This document shows positions 10,478 through 22,308 of a stretch of DNA of 64,000 bases, piece after piece. Position numbers and translations under genes: made by a program. The notes beneath the pieces are model-generated. The model saw only the letters and a program-made list of their open reading frames with translations, did not search any database and was not told the origin of the DNA. The stretch comes from Chara braunii. Its lineage: Eukaryota > Streptophyta > Charophyceae > Charales > Characeae. Every line of letters starts with the position of its first letter. Position 1 is the first letter of the stretch. The stretch is from assembly GCA_003427395.1 (NCBI GenBank), contig BFEA01000004.1:8630983-8694982 (forward strand). The letters run 5' to 3'.

Positions 10478-12613
10478 GAAAAACCAAGTTTCGCGTGAGC
10501 ACCGTACCACAGCGCTAATTCGCGCCTCCGCGCCGGCGCGGGTTTCCCTACTCACGGGAACCGTCGCGCGCGCAGTTGCGCGCATCTCCACCTCGGCGAA
10601 GTCGCAAGGAAGGCAAGGAGCGAAGGAGAGTGTGCGAAGCCACTTTGCGCCACGCCTCCGGGTGTGGCCCAACCTAGGGTCGGAAAGGGACAGACAAAGA
10701 CAAAAGAGAGAAGAAAGGGGAGAGGAGAGGAAGAAGAAGCAACGACCCACCAGAGAAAAAGGGAAACGGGGATAAATAGGAAAAGACAAAGAGTCTGAGG
10801 AAGGGAAAGGAAGGAGAGGCGAGAGAACCGTACCGAACGAAGGGGAGCAGATCGTACATACAAGGCAAGCACACAATCATAATGAGTGGACAGAAGGAAC
10901 AGAACAACAATCCATTTCTCCATCATTACGATCGACAAGGAGTGAGTGTTTTGGCGGCTTTCTAAGGTGAGATAGTACACCCCTTCCCCCGACCCATCGC
11001 GTCCATGAGCCAACGGAGGACAAGCGAAGTCGAGAAGAGGAGACAACTTGAGGCGCCCGAAAAGAGAGGAAAAGCAACCACGAGGCACAAACACGGCTGA
11101 TTGCTAACATAGGAGGAAACCTATTCGGGAAACAGTCACGACGGTTTTGATACATAGAGCTAACATAGAAAGGAAAGATGCACGAGAAACACCAAGGAGG
11201 GATAGGCACAAAAGAGGCATGAGGGCTGCGGTAGAAGAAGATCGATCAACACGATTTTGAACAGGCTTCGGACAAAGTCTGGTCTCACAACACCAGCGAA
11301 TGTAGCCTTATTGTCTACTTGAAAATAGCAACTGACCTCCCGCACCAAAAAGGATAGGAGAAAATAGCGCCAACGCCCAGAAGAAACCAACCGAGAGGAA
11401 ATCTACTCCCGCTCACCCATAGCCCATACCAAAGAATGATAACTTAGTCTCTCCACGCCCGATTCTTCACCCACACACATCTCCTCACTGAAATCCAAAA
11501 GTAGGTGAGCACCTCACAAGCACCAGCGACAACAACACACACCTAAAAGCCTAGCCAACCCCCAAAAGCATCTAACGCCCAACACCCCCACCAACCCCGC
11601 AAACCCCGCGTCACAACCGACTGGTGAATACCAAACCCCCTCACTACCTACCCACCGTTCCCCTCTCACTCTCGCCCGATCTTCGCACCCGCGACACCGC
11701 CCATTTAACGGATCCCAAACACCACAGATCAAGAACGAAGAGGAAACAGGAGAAGACACCCACGAAACGAAATAGCAAACAATTCATTAACAAAGGAATA
11801 TTCTTTCAGACAATTTGTACACATTCCCCAACTGTGAATAAAAATTGAGCTTTTGTTAAAACTGATTACTTATTTAATTTAAGGATTATTGTCGCTAACA
11901 ATCAATTATTCACTATTGATAAATTGGTGTATGCATTCTTTAACCAAGTTTAAGACTTTTCATAATAGTATTTTGATCCTTACTCCCCTAGCAAGAACAT
12001 GTTTCGTAGCTGTTCCATAACCGTCTTCCCATAGAGTCCTCGCTGCCCGTCGATCATCCCTGAAGCTTGGTTTGCCGCTTTCTCTGTTTTCCTGCACAGA
12101 TCTCTACGAATCGCTACATTCACCGCCTGAGCCAAAACCGAAATCCCCGGATGGGAAGGCGAAACGCTGCCAATTTTTTTCGATCTTGAGATCAGACTCC
12201 TCTAAGCATTGAGAAGGAACGAGAGAACCTCGTGACCGAGGCGTGGTCCCAAGTATCGCCCCAGCACCCATTACTTAATCTTGATCAGTAGGAACAGGCT
12301 CCAAGAAGACACAGGATCCCCTCTTGTCTCATACATTCATTGATTAGCACAAAGGAACTAGACCCACGACAGTCCGCTGCCCAGCATATATCACACGAGT
12401 TCGCCCCTATTTCACACCAGGGAGCAGCCATGGTGGGCACCTATCTCCAAGCGGCTCGCAGAGCATTAGAAAAACAGAACAGAGCCCGAAACATCTCCAT
12501 AAGCAGCACCAGCTAATTCGCAGGGCACAGACAATCCTTCACAAGCATCATCCGAAGGAACCCAAAAGTCAGTCTCTGCTCCAAAAACGCTGGGACAAAG
12601 AGCAATAAATTTT
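10478..12613 (+). promoter_or_regulatory. LINE-B 5' UTR, probable internal promoter region
   Basis: The first 200 bases are rich in CpG (GCGCGCGCAG-type words near 10,565-10,590), then purine-rich to about 11,100, then C/A-rich near 11,500-11,720, then AT-rich. No ORF here shows coding character. Position and composition fit a LINE internal promoter; that is inference. Confidence 0.45.
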
Positions 12614-13736
12614 TTGATGAACCGAACAGAAATAAAATCAGAAATAGTCAAAACAAAGGAGACAATCAAGGACTCAAATGGAAAAGAAATGGAAGTGGAA
12701 ATCTGGGAATATCCAGAACAACAACTAAAGTCTCTCAATTATTTGTATGAGAAACATGTTGTGCTCTTCAACTTCACCAACAAGAACCGTGACCTACCCC
12801 TGAACGCGAAAAGGAAATGGGTCGTAAATAGACTAAGGGAATTAAAGAGCGTCCCAGGAACCGAACCTGATGTGTCCTATCACAGACGGGCCAAATTCAC
12901 CATCATGGTGTTGTGTGTGGATCCAACCTACACACAATTTCTCATCTCATTGAGCTCCCTGAAGTGCAAAGGATCAGTGGTCACAATCCAGGCCTGGAAG
13001 CCACCCAGAGAGCCCCAAGCAGAGGCCTCAAGGCATCGCCAAACGATGCTAAGGAATCACTTATGGGTCCAATTTGAAAACTTATCGGAAGGACTGCACA
13101 ATTTTGTCCAAAAGCGGCTGCAAGAAGAGTACTCGAATAACCCAATCATAGACTGGTTGCCAGCCAACCCCAACTTCATGGTTCCCAATCATGACGCAAG
13201 AGTGGCATGCCTGGAGGTCTCAACAGGCACGCCACCAAAATTCCCTGATGTCTGGATTTTCAGGAAAAAGGGTCAGAAACTCAACGTCTTCATTTCCACG
13301 AAAGCAACCCCTATTGTTTCAAATGCAAAAACAAGGGACATTTGGGGGTACATTGCCAACAGGCAGGAGATTCAGGGAAGAAATTACACTCAAACAGTCC
13401 ATGCTGGTCGAGTGCAACACAAAACCAGGAATCCGGTACATCAACGATGCCCAATACAGGGGCTGGATCTTCGACGATAACCTGGAAAATCCCAAATGGA
13501 TCTGGGTTCTGCAAGGGGAACCAAAGCTCAAGCCTGATATCTACCCACCCTACGACAGCAGATGGAGAATGGTAGGGCCGAAAAGAATGGAGGACAAATC
13601 AACAGGATTCATAACGGAGCAAGTCATCAGCGAAACAGGTCTATTGGACAAGAAACAAAGATTGAAGACAATGAATGAACTCTATGCGATCGGGCAAAAC
13701 GCAGAAAAGACCTACCTGGAAAGCCAAAGGGCCTGA
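12614..13736 (+). pseudogene. LINE-B ORF1 (RNA-binding, CCHC knuckle), frameshifted
   Basis: The start at 12,614 gives a protein with an RNA-recognition-like segment (RRAKFTIMVLCVDPTYTQF), then FENLSEGLHNFVQKRLQ. Around 13,313-13,355 a neighbouring frame encodes the zinc knuckle CFKCKNKGHLGVHC (C-X2-C-X4-H-X4-C). The frame opening at 13,191 then carries RYINDAQYRGWIFDD to a TGA at 13,734-13,736. The pieces lie in different frames, so at least two shifts are needed. This order is typical of plant L1 ORF1 proteins, which coat LINE RNA. Confidence 0.7.
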
Positions 13737-15395
13737 GCTGTTCCCGAAAGGGGACAATCCTCGACTTGCTCAACACCCAAATCTCTTCCTGCCAATCAAA
13801 GAGGTAACGATAGCCTGCAGATAGACAGATCTCTCGAAGGAAAATCAGACGAAACTAAGAACGGAACAACATCATCTGCGTCAGTCAAAGAGAGACACAA
13901 ATCAGTAGGACTGGCAAATGCACTAAGTGACGATATGGAAATGGACGACTGTAAACACAACAAGCAAGACAACGACAACCAGGAGGGAACGAAACATGCA
14001 ACTAGCGGAACAGGCGCAACGGAAATGGAGGAAGACAACACCCAACAAAACAGCAAGGAGGAAGACATGGAGGATTCAGGAAACAACACAGACGACGGAA
14101 GTCAGAAAACCGACCCGAGTGGTAGCGGAAAGAGAATTAGATCAGAAAAGAGTTCAAACAGTTCAACAGCGAACCAACAGGACTCAAGCAAAGAAGAATC
14201 GAGGGAGAACTGAGACGAAGAGGAGTCCGGGGATGAATCAGATGATGATGATGAGGACGTGGATGAGCAAGAGGGCGAAGATGACTCAGACTCTTATGAC
14301 TACGTGCGACAATATGTCCGCTCTCTAAAATTGGAAAGGGAAGTGGAGCTAGAAGTAAGATTAGCCCACCACAAACACCTACGTAACCTCCGAGCTGCAA
14401 CCAAGGCTGAAGATACCATAAGCCTGGAAAACAAATTTGAGGTACTAAAAAAAGAGAGAGAGCTGAATGAATTTTACGCTGCACGTTATGCCATGAAAAC
14501 GAGGGTAGACAATAACAAAATCCATGTGGATCAGAGGAAATACAAACGGCACTTCACCTGGCCCAAATCATATGCTGACCAAAGAACACAAGGGACGTCC
14601 AAAAAACACAGGACAGCAGGAGTTCATAACATAACCAAAGAAAGTGTTCAGGACTTGGCCTCCTCAACAATGAAAGAAGAGTCTGATGAGCACCTTAGAA
14701 AGCAAGCAGCCATCCTCGAGGCACAAGTGAACGTCCTGAGGGACCAAAACAGGGAACTGGGCGACAACTGTCTCACCCTCGAGGATGTGGCAACAGGAGA
14801 ACACAAGGAAATAGAAGCAGCAGCCAGACTCGATGCACGCAGCAACCCCAGCAGAAAAACAGTAATCCCATATCGTTGAAACAATGACTTTGAGACATGG
14901 GAGATCGCAAACCACAAATCCAATTCAATGATTTCAGTTGTGGGCCAAGATTGATCACAGAACTCCCTGAGGCAGTTGATATCGGACAACGTCCCAACAA
15001 CAATCCAGATTTTGGGCTTCAAGAGGGCAAGCACAGAAGAATGGACGGATAAAGACAACGAAAAACAGGTAGCTCATTTGAGATCGCTGGTCTTGGAATT
15101 AGAAGAATCAGCGATCCTCAAGGGAGACCCTTGCTGGGTCCCGTGGCAGGCTGTAGAATGAATGCCCTATGGCCTACTGGGAGGACAAATAACAGCAGAG
15201 AGAGTAGCACTGAGCAGCGCACTCGTCACATTCTTGGCACTCTTCACACGACACCAAGGCAGCTAGGAGTGAAGATGATGGGGGCCATCTCACACAAGAA
15301 GGTCATTGAGGGAGAGAGGGCAATCCTAGTGCCAACAGGCTCCTAGAGGACCGACTAACCCAGTAGCTCACGAGGGGCCGAACTGAGCTAAAACG
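13737..15395 (+). pseudogene. LINE-B ORF1 C-terminal or inter-ORF region, acidic and coiled coil
   Basis: 13,935-14,213 encodes an acidic Asn/Asp/Glu/Ser-rich stretch. 14,259-14,879 encodes a coiled coil with YVRQYVRSLKLEREVELEV and QAAILEAQVNVLRDQNRELG. Further charged frames run to 15,161. The bases are A-rich like the flanking ORFs. I read this as a decayed extension of ORF1 or a separate small ORF; no known domain is evident. Confidence 0.45.
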
Positions 15396-16484
15396 ATGGG
15401 GGATTTGGGAGTACGAATTGATGCCCCCCCAAAACAAAGGAAATTCGGACCCCGCAAGCCTAAACTGGACCTCAAAATCATCTCATGGAATGTCAATGGC
15501 ATACCCTCTCTCTTAACAAATCAGAAGAAATGGGACAATTTTGCTCACGATCTAAACTGGTATGGAAGAAACCAACCAGACATTCTCTGTATCCAAGAAA
15601 CACACCCAACAAACTCCGACGAACACCAAAGAATCCAAGAACAATTTACAAAGAAATTGAAATGGGTAAAAGAAGCAATCTGGGCCCATACCCCTCGCCC
15701 CAGCTCAGCAGGTGTAGCCATCCTAACACATGCCAACTCCAAAGATGCAAATAAAATTCAGAAAGGAAGCTCAGACCGAGACTCAGAGGAAGGAAGATGG
15801 GCGTGGACAGACATAGAAATTTACGAAGAAAGGTTCAGAATCATGTTCATATACAACCCAAACGAGTTGAGCTCAAGAACCAGATTCACAAAAAAACTGC
15901 TACAGAGGTGTGGTATGGATGAACAACTTATCATGGCAAGGGATTGGAATGCCACTCTTGACCCAAGTAAGGACCGGTTCTATGGTGGTTCCTCAAGATC
16001 AGAACAGACGTCATGGAGCGAAGCCCTACCTATCCACGAGCTGATGACAGGAAAAGACCTTTACACTCTCCTACAGAGTTCTATATCCAGACACCAAGGA
16101 AGTCTCCTATTTGAAACGGAACAGAAGCGGACACATCTCCACATCTCGCATAGACTACTTCCTGGTATCAAGCACACTCATAGGTGCAGTACACATAGAG
16201 AAATAGGAACCCTACCACGTTACACAAGTCTAGACCACAAACCTATCATCTTATCGCTCAAATTAGGAACAACCCCATCCAAAGGATGCATTTTTTTCAA
16301 AATCAACAATTCCTTGCTAGACACACCGGAGATGAGAGAAGCAGTCCTCTCAGTTTGTCTCAATCATGACTACACTAACCATAACTTCACAAATCTAGTA
16401 GCAGCGCTAAAAGACTCAACAACGAAAGCATCCAGAATAATAGCTTCTCGTGAAAAAACAGAGAAGAACTTAAACAAGCAATGA
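15396..16484 (+). pseudogene. LINE-B ORF2 endonuclease domain
   Basis: A 362-codon frame with AP-endonuclease-like motifs: IISWNVNGI near residue 30, CIQETH near 66, WNATLDPSKDR near 188, and LDHKPIIL near 288. This enzyme nicks target DNA to start target-primed reverse transcription. The motif normally GDWN reads ARDWN, and the SRIDYF-type motif is disturbed by a local frame change near 16,060-16,180. The frame ends in TGA at 16,482-16,484 before the reverse transcriptase, so this copy is probably inactive. Confidence 0.75.
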
Positions 16485-19400
16485 GAACAACCGAAAAAAA
16501 CCTTCTTAGCCACCCAGGAAGCCCCCTCTACGAGAGGGTATTCGAAGAAGCCAAACAAGGATTGGCAGAATGGGAAGTATGGAGAAACAAAGGCCTGAGG
16601 ATGAGAGCAAGGGTGAAATAGTGGAAAGAAGGGGAGAAAATTAACAAATTCTTTTTTTCGCAAAATTAAAACAAACGCCAGAAACGCCAGCATAGATAAA
16701 TTGCAAACAGACCAAGGTCTAACTTCCAACCCACAACAAATGCTATCCGCTGCAGCAACCTTCTTCCAAACCCTCTACACCTCTAAGGAACACAACTTTT
16801 CAAGGCAAGAGACCTCACAAGCTAGAACCAAGTTCCTATCCTACCTAGACAAAACGATCACAATAAAACAGGCCTCAGCATTGGACGCACCTATCTCGGA
16901 GCAAGAAGTCGTACAAGCACTGAAATTAATGAAACCCAACAAAACCCCAGGGAGAGACGGCTTCTCCAAAGAGTTTTGGGTTGCCTATTGGCCTGCACTA
17001 GGCACATAATACTTTCAATTCCTAGAGGCGGCGTGGAACAATGGTTCCCTAGGAATCTCACATAGTACGAGGATAGTCTCTCTCTTATACAAGAAAGGCG
17101 ACCCAACAAATATTAGAAATTACAGACCAATTTCCTTACTACCGGTAACATACAAGATATTAGCCAAACTGTTAGCGAACAGAATAAGAACAATAACTAG
17201 GAACTGCTTTCACCTAAGACCAAACAGTCTTCATCCCAGGTAGATTCATTCTAGACAATGTAATGACTCTAAATGAATCAGTCTGATACATCCAGGACAA
17301 AAGAATGAACGCAGCCATCCTATTCTTTGACTTTGAAAAGGCGTACAACCAGGTCAACTGGAATTTCTCTGAATTTCCTACAGCAGAGTATGGAAAAATG
17401 GGAGTAGGACCAAACTTCAAAAAATGGGTACAAATCCTTTACTCAAAAGCCCACGGAAGTGTGCAAGTCAATGACCATCTGTCGCAACCATACCGTACGT
17501 CCAGATCAGTAAGACAGGGAGACCCACTAGCAGCCCCAATTTTCCTCTTCATTATGGAAGCCATAGCCTCCTTCTTAAGGAACATCAATCGAAAGACTAA
17601 TGGAGGACAGACAACATCCAATCACCCTACCAACAACCATCCTATTCGCAGATGACCTGACAGTCCTTATAAGAGCATCGAAGTCCGCATTCTAAGCACT
17701 CACTAGAGCCATGCATGCGTTTCAAATCGCGTCAGAAATGAAAATTAACTGGCCAAAAACAATGGGCTGGTGGTTTATAGATCCTCAAATTGAGCCGCCT
17801 CAAAGCACACCGAAAGGAATGACATGGTCACAAGGCAATGAACCGCTAAGATTTCTAGGAATCTAAGTATCTAGGAAAGGCTCTAATCAGGCGATGGCCC
17901 CAACATTATTGAGTAAAATGACATCCAAAATGGGCAATTGGTCAAAGACATATACTTCAATCTTCGACAGGGCATTGATACTGAATGCCTCTATTTTTTC
18001 AATGCTGTGGTATACAGCAACCATTTGGAGTCCACCGAAACACCTCAAAGCTCAATTGAGAAGAAAAGCAGCAGCCTATCTCTGGACAGCCTATCTCCAA
18101 AGTGGCATGGAAGCACGTAACACAGAAGAAGACAAAAGGCGGTCTGGGAATACTTGACCTGGAACTATAGATAAAGGCTCTGCTATCGAAATGGATCATC
18201 AAAGTATTAACCAATGAGAACCTCTCATGGAGAGACTTAGGGCTAAGAAGGATACAAGAGCTAGTAAAATACAAAACCCCGAAAAACATGCGAGGCCTTT
18301 TCTGGCTAATGACCAAATCCTGGGCTATGAGGGGCACAACTCGAGAACCAGAGCCAGAGGAAGAAACAAACGATCAGGAACACGACTTCTGGAAGCAATT
18401 AATGAAAACCTGGAGAGAGATCCTACCAGCCAAGGTGAGAGAACCGAAGAGCAAAGAAGAGATGCTTAGGCAACCCCTCTTTTGCAATCAATCCATTCTG
18501 GACACTAAGAGGATACCGTGGACCCTAACAGGCAATGATAAGAAATGGGGCACGTGGGTAGAAAAAGGAGTGTGGCAGATCAAACACCTATGGCACGAGA
18601 AGAAAAAAAGATGGAAATCGGTCAAGAAACTGAGAGAAGCCCTAAAGGGCTGCCACAACTTGCAGGAAAACTTAAATAACATCCTCAGCTCCGTCCCGGA
18701 GGCATGGATCCAACTTCTCAAGGACCATACAAATGGACCCCAGGAGATTGGGCGACAGCAAAGATGGAAACCACCCCCAGCACGGCCTACCAATTTCCTA
18801 AGCGGGAAGGACCAAGGGATTCCTGGCTCATCTGCGACATGTACCCAATAGAGGAACCAGGAGCTACCACAAGCTTGTTAAACTGAACCCCGTCAGGGGA
18901 AATAGCCCTACCAGAACTGGCGGTAAGAAAAATAAGGGTAGTAGAAACAGAAGAACGTCGTAGCTACAAGCCTACAACAAATATAGAAGACTTAGAAATC
19001 GATCCAGTCGTACGGGCCTGGAAAGTGAAATCGGGTAGACTAGGAATAGAAAAGCGCACTAATATTTTAGAATACACCACAAAGTTGGGATATGAGCTGA
19101 GACTGAGATCTGCATCCGTCTCGCAAATTATAAGCCATAGATGGGAAACTCACCTCACCATACCACCCAACAACACACCCCTCTCCCCATGGAACGGAAT
19201 TCTCAATATAACAGCAGTCAAATTAAGGAGCTTTCAATGGCTCCTCGCACACCGCGCTTTACCAGTAAACGCATGGCTGTACAAGAGAAGGAACACACAG
19301 ACACGATCTCCACTACAAGAGCTATGTTCCATCTGTCCTAGTGGAATGAAAGAAGACAGAGAACATTGTCTCCAACAATGTCAAAAGGCACAACAGCTCT

Positions 19401-19681
19401 GGAAACGCTCAGCAGCCCTGTGGCTCTCAATCACAAAAAAGACCCTCCCAACGGAACAGATTCCGCTTTTGCTGGGAATGCAATTGCCAGATTCATGGCA
19501 CGGATATGAACTCGTTTTCTTCCAGATGCTGAGGTTAGCCACTTTATGGGCAATCTGGAAACACAGATGCCAAGAGACAATGGAGCACACAGCAGTGAGT
19601 ACGCAAGAGACATGGGAAGAGAATCAAGAGATACTAAACATAATAGAAACCGAATACAGGGGGTGCTGGAAAAGGACCTAG
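16485..19681 (+). pseudogene. LINE-B ORF2 reverse transcriptase and C-terminus
   Basis: Reverse transcriptase motifs appear in order across shifting frames: NKTPGRDGFSKEFW (about 16,938), the NYRPISLLPVTYK block (about 17,122), AILFFDFEKAYNQVNW (about 17,315), SVRQGDPLAAPIF (about 17,506) and the FADDLTVL palm motif (about 17,650). The region shared with LINE-A follows from about 18,140. A C-terminal finger CSICPSGMKEDREHCLQQC lies near 19,325. Stops near 17,008, 17,290, 17,695 and 18,157 and several shifts show it is dead. Confidence 0.8.
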
Positions 19682-20983
19682 AGGAAAATACAGAATGACC
19701 CAACAAATAGAGACAAAATAACGGAATCCTTTTCGAAGCATCTCCTAGGAGAAGGTAAGATAGCAAAAATAGAGCACGAGTCCGCATGACATAATTTATT
19801 TCGGACATTGGAAACAGGGGCATACAACCTTAACCCAGATACCAGACACACCAAGGAACAGAACAAACATTACAGACATGTCACTAGGAACCAGCTGAAC
19901 TCACCTCCACCACGCCAAACAAGAACCTTCACCTCTTTTCGAAACAAGCCCATAGCATCCCGAAGGAAAAACAGAAAATTGAACTAGATTCCACTAGATT
20001 AAAAAAAACTAGTTTAAGCCTAAAACCATAGGAGGTATTAAAAGGGCGCCGAGCAGGTCAGATACATCACCAAGGGTTTAGGGTTTAGGCACAAGACAGA
20101 GAACGCAGAGGAGTAAAGACAAAAAGGAGGACAGGGTTTAACCCTAGACACGGAAAGTAGTACCTGGGCCTGAGAAGGCCCAGGTTCTATCGAGGAGTAC
20201 TTAAGAGGACCGAGTCTGCAGTTCTGCCACTTAAAGAGAACCCGACAGTCAAGGAGCTGAGAGGAACAAGTCAGACAACGCCTTAAACAAGTACACAAGG
20301 GTGACAATACTGGGCACTGCCAAGTCTTAGAACCCAGTTGATCGGGATCAGGCTAACCTAGGCAAGAGGGGTGCAGCAAAAGCACTCGCTAGGGCTTAGG
20401 GTTTTAGCCAATCCTGCAACAAACAGCCAAGTCGACAGCTCTAACGCCTACAGCAATAGCGACGAATAGACTAAACCAGTTTTTTGCCAATTGTCCTAAA
20501 AGATAGGAGGAAAGGGGAAGAGGGATACAGTATAGGACATGTCTAAAGGGATACAGTATAGGACCTATCTTTAGACAGGAGCAACGGCAACTCAACCAGA
20601 GAGAATTTAGGATTCATGTACGCGAGTCTATAGAAGACAAAGTCAGCAGTTTGGTAATCAAGCATAGTTTGACGGTCAAGAACCGAGAGGAATAGGCAGA
20701 ACGAAGCCCTGCTAAGCAAGCCTACAGAGTGCACAATTCCGGGAGTTCGTTCAGCACCAAGAAACAAAGTACAGTAGATCAGGCTAACTTAGGCAGAGGT
20801 AAGGGATGGTACATCCTTCCGACAGGAAGCAATCAATGCCGTCCATTGGGCTTTCCTACCGTAAAGGGGAAGAGCTTGGGTGAGTACTTGATGTAACTTT
20901 TGGTGACTTGCCGGTGGAATATGAACCGGACTGATGCTCCCCAGAATGTAAAAGGAGCCGGAGCCATAAGGTTCTGTTTTTAA
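19682..20983 (+). other. LINE-B 3' UTR
   Basis: Contains TTTAGGG-type motifs at 20,072-20,089 and 20,391-20,406, and a duplicated AAGGGATACAGTATAGGAC phrase near 20,519-20,565. The family end blocks are AATCAATGCCG (20,830), GCTCCCCAGAAT (20,936) and CCATAAGG (20,963), followed by poly(A). Confidence 0.7.
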
Positions 20984-21015
20984 AAAAAAAAAAAAAAAAA
21001 AAAAAGAGAAAGATT

Positions 21016-21034
21016 TGTTGTTCAGGACATCCGT

Positions 21035-21066
<32 letters not shown>

Positions 21067-21135
21067 GGCCCCTGCGCAAGGATGACACACATAAATCGAG
21101 AAATGGTCCAAAATACAAAAAAAAAAAAAAAAAAA
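21016..21135 (+). ncRNA. U6 snRNA retrocopy between junctions J3 and J4
   Basis: Carries U6 from CAGGACATCCG through CGATACAGAGAAGATTAGC and CCCTGCGCAAGGATGACAC to AATGGTCC. It is the best preserved of three copies, followed directly by a 19-20 base poly(A). Poly(A) on an RNA polymerase III transcript and flanking junction repeats show that LINE machinery copied it. It has no promoter of its own. Confidence 0.85.
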
Positions 21136-21170
21136 CAGAGAAAGAATCTGAAAGATTAATATTTAATATT

Positions 21171-21270
21171 TATACCTTTCTCGGCCTTTTGGCTAAGAAC
21201 AAGTGCAGTTTCTGTTCTGCTCAGTTCAATAGCTGATCCGCGGTCCATTGGGCCAAAGGCAAAAAAAAAA
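21171..21270 (+). ncRNA. U2 snRNA 5' fragment, retrocopy between junctions J4 and J5
   Basis: Begins ATACCTTTCTCGGCCTTTTG, the canonical U2 5' end, continues through GGCTAAGAACAAGTGCAG and into the branch-site recognition area in altered form. It stops near GGGCCAAAGGC, followed by A10 and junction J5. Only roughly the first 90 bases of U2 are present. About 25 AT-rich bases separate it from J4. Confidence 0.85.
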
Positions 21271-21283
21271 CAGAGAAAGATTT

Positions 21284-22304
21284 ACGAGCTGCTCTAAAGG
21301 AGAGTCATAACCTGCAAACAAACCTCACACAGGTCAGAGAAAGTACCCATAGAATGACGACTACTATTACAGACCAGCATAAGTGGATGTGGGGGGACTG
21401 GGCAACATGAAAAGACCAAACAGAGCCCCAGGAGGTTTTGAGAATAATCAAATACGAGAACCAGGATAACAACTGGGTACGCTGCTTGATCTACCCCCCA
21501 TAGAGGAAGCAAAAAGTCTGGCGAGTTTCCCCAGCAAGGAACATAGACCAGAGGTAGCATTTAAAGCAGGAACATAAAATAAGAATCGGAGTCATAGAAG
21601 GAGAAAGAAACTGAGTTTATAAACCGGACAAAGACATACAGAACTTAGAAATAGATCCGAGGGAATGGTCATGAAGTACACCAAGCCGGTTCACAACAGC
21701 ACGAAGACGTCATGCTTCAACTGATTAACTTCAAAGTTCAAACCCTTGTTGGATGGGAAAAAGAAGAACTTGCATCCAGTACTCCACCAACCAAACCCCC
21801 CTGGACTTCAATTTTCAGAACAACAAGACCAGTCAAACTGGCTAGCCTATTATGGCTTATAGCATTCAGAGCAGTACCCTGAAAGTTATGGCAGTCCCAG
21901 AGAAGAAAAAAGGAAAACAGAAGTGAACAATCAACATGGTGCAAAGTCCGTAACACACAGACCAAAGAATCACTCAATCATTGCTTCATGGAATGTGAAC
22001 AAGACAAAGTTTTGGCAGGTCATCAAGAGTTAAGCCTGGAGCAAATTTTCAAACGAAACAATAATAAAATTAATATAATCAATCCAAAAACTATACTCCT
22101 GGACAAACAGTGATAATCCCCCCTCTTATACGATTCGACCAACTATTCTTCTCCCTGATCAGGAAAGGGACGTTATGGGCCCAATGGATAAGGTGTAACC
22201 TGACTTTCGTGGACCACAACAAAAACAAATACTAGCGACAGAAATCCACACCCTTTGGAAAATGACATGCGGTTAACGGAGGGCTGAAAATGCTGTTTTC
22301 CTCG
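21284..22304 (+). mobile_element. LINE-C, left part (5'-truncated)
   Basis: After J5 the sequence resumes LINE ORF2 at the point equivalent to LINE-B about 18,630 (a LREALKGCHNLQ-like stretch), continues through DPREWSWS-like and zinc-finger-like decayed pieces, and is cut at 22,304 by gypsy-A. The remainder lies at 31,399 onward. Many stops are present. Confidence 0.6.
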
Positions 22305-22308
22305 ACAG
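22305..22308 (+). repeat. gypsy-A target-site duplication, left
   Basis: ACAG directly precedes the left LTR and recurs at 31,395-31,398 directly after the right LTR. Confidence 0.7.

Larger units (their letters stand above)
10478..21004 (+). mobile_element. LINE-B, near full-length L1-type element
   Basis: A roughly 10.5-kb unit between junctions J2 (10,466) and J3 (21,005). It has a GC-rich 5' UTR, an ORF1 region with a CCHC knuckle, ORF2 with an AP-type endonuclease, reverse transcriptase and C-terminal zinc finger, a 3' UTR with telomere-like motifs, the family 3' end and poly(A). Frameshifts and stops interrupt both ORFs. That its 5' end reaches the junction is inferred from the absence of any other boundary between J2 and ORF1. 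Confidence 0.8.

Noticed and set aside
10355-11390. Minus-strand frames of 110-180 codons
   Set aside because: They lie in the LINE-B 5' UTR, are rich in Phe/Leu/Ser as expected of the complement of purine-rich DNA, overlap each other, and show no domain.
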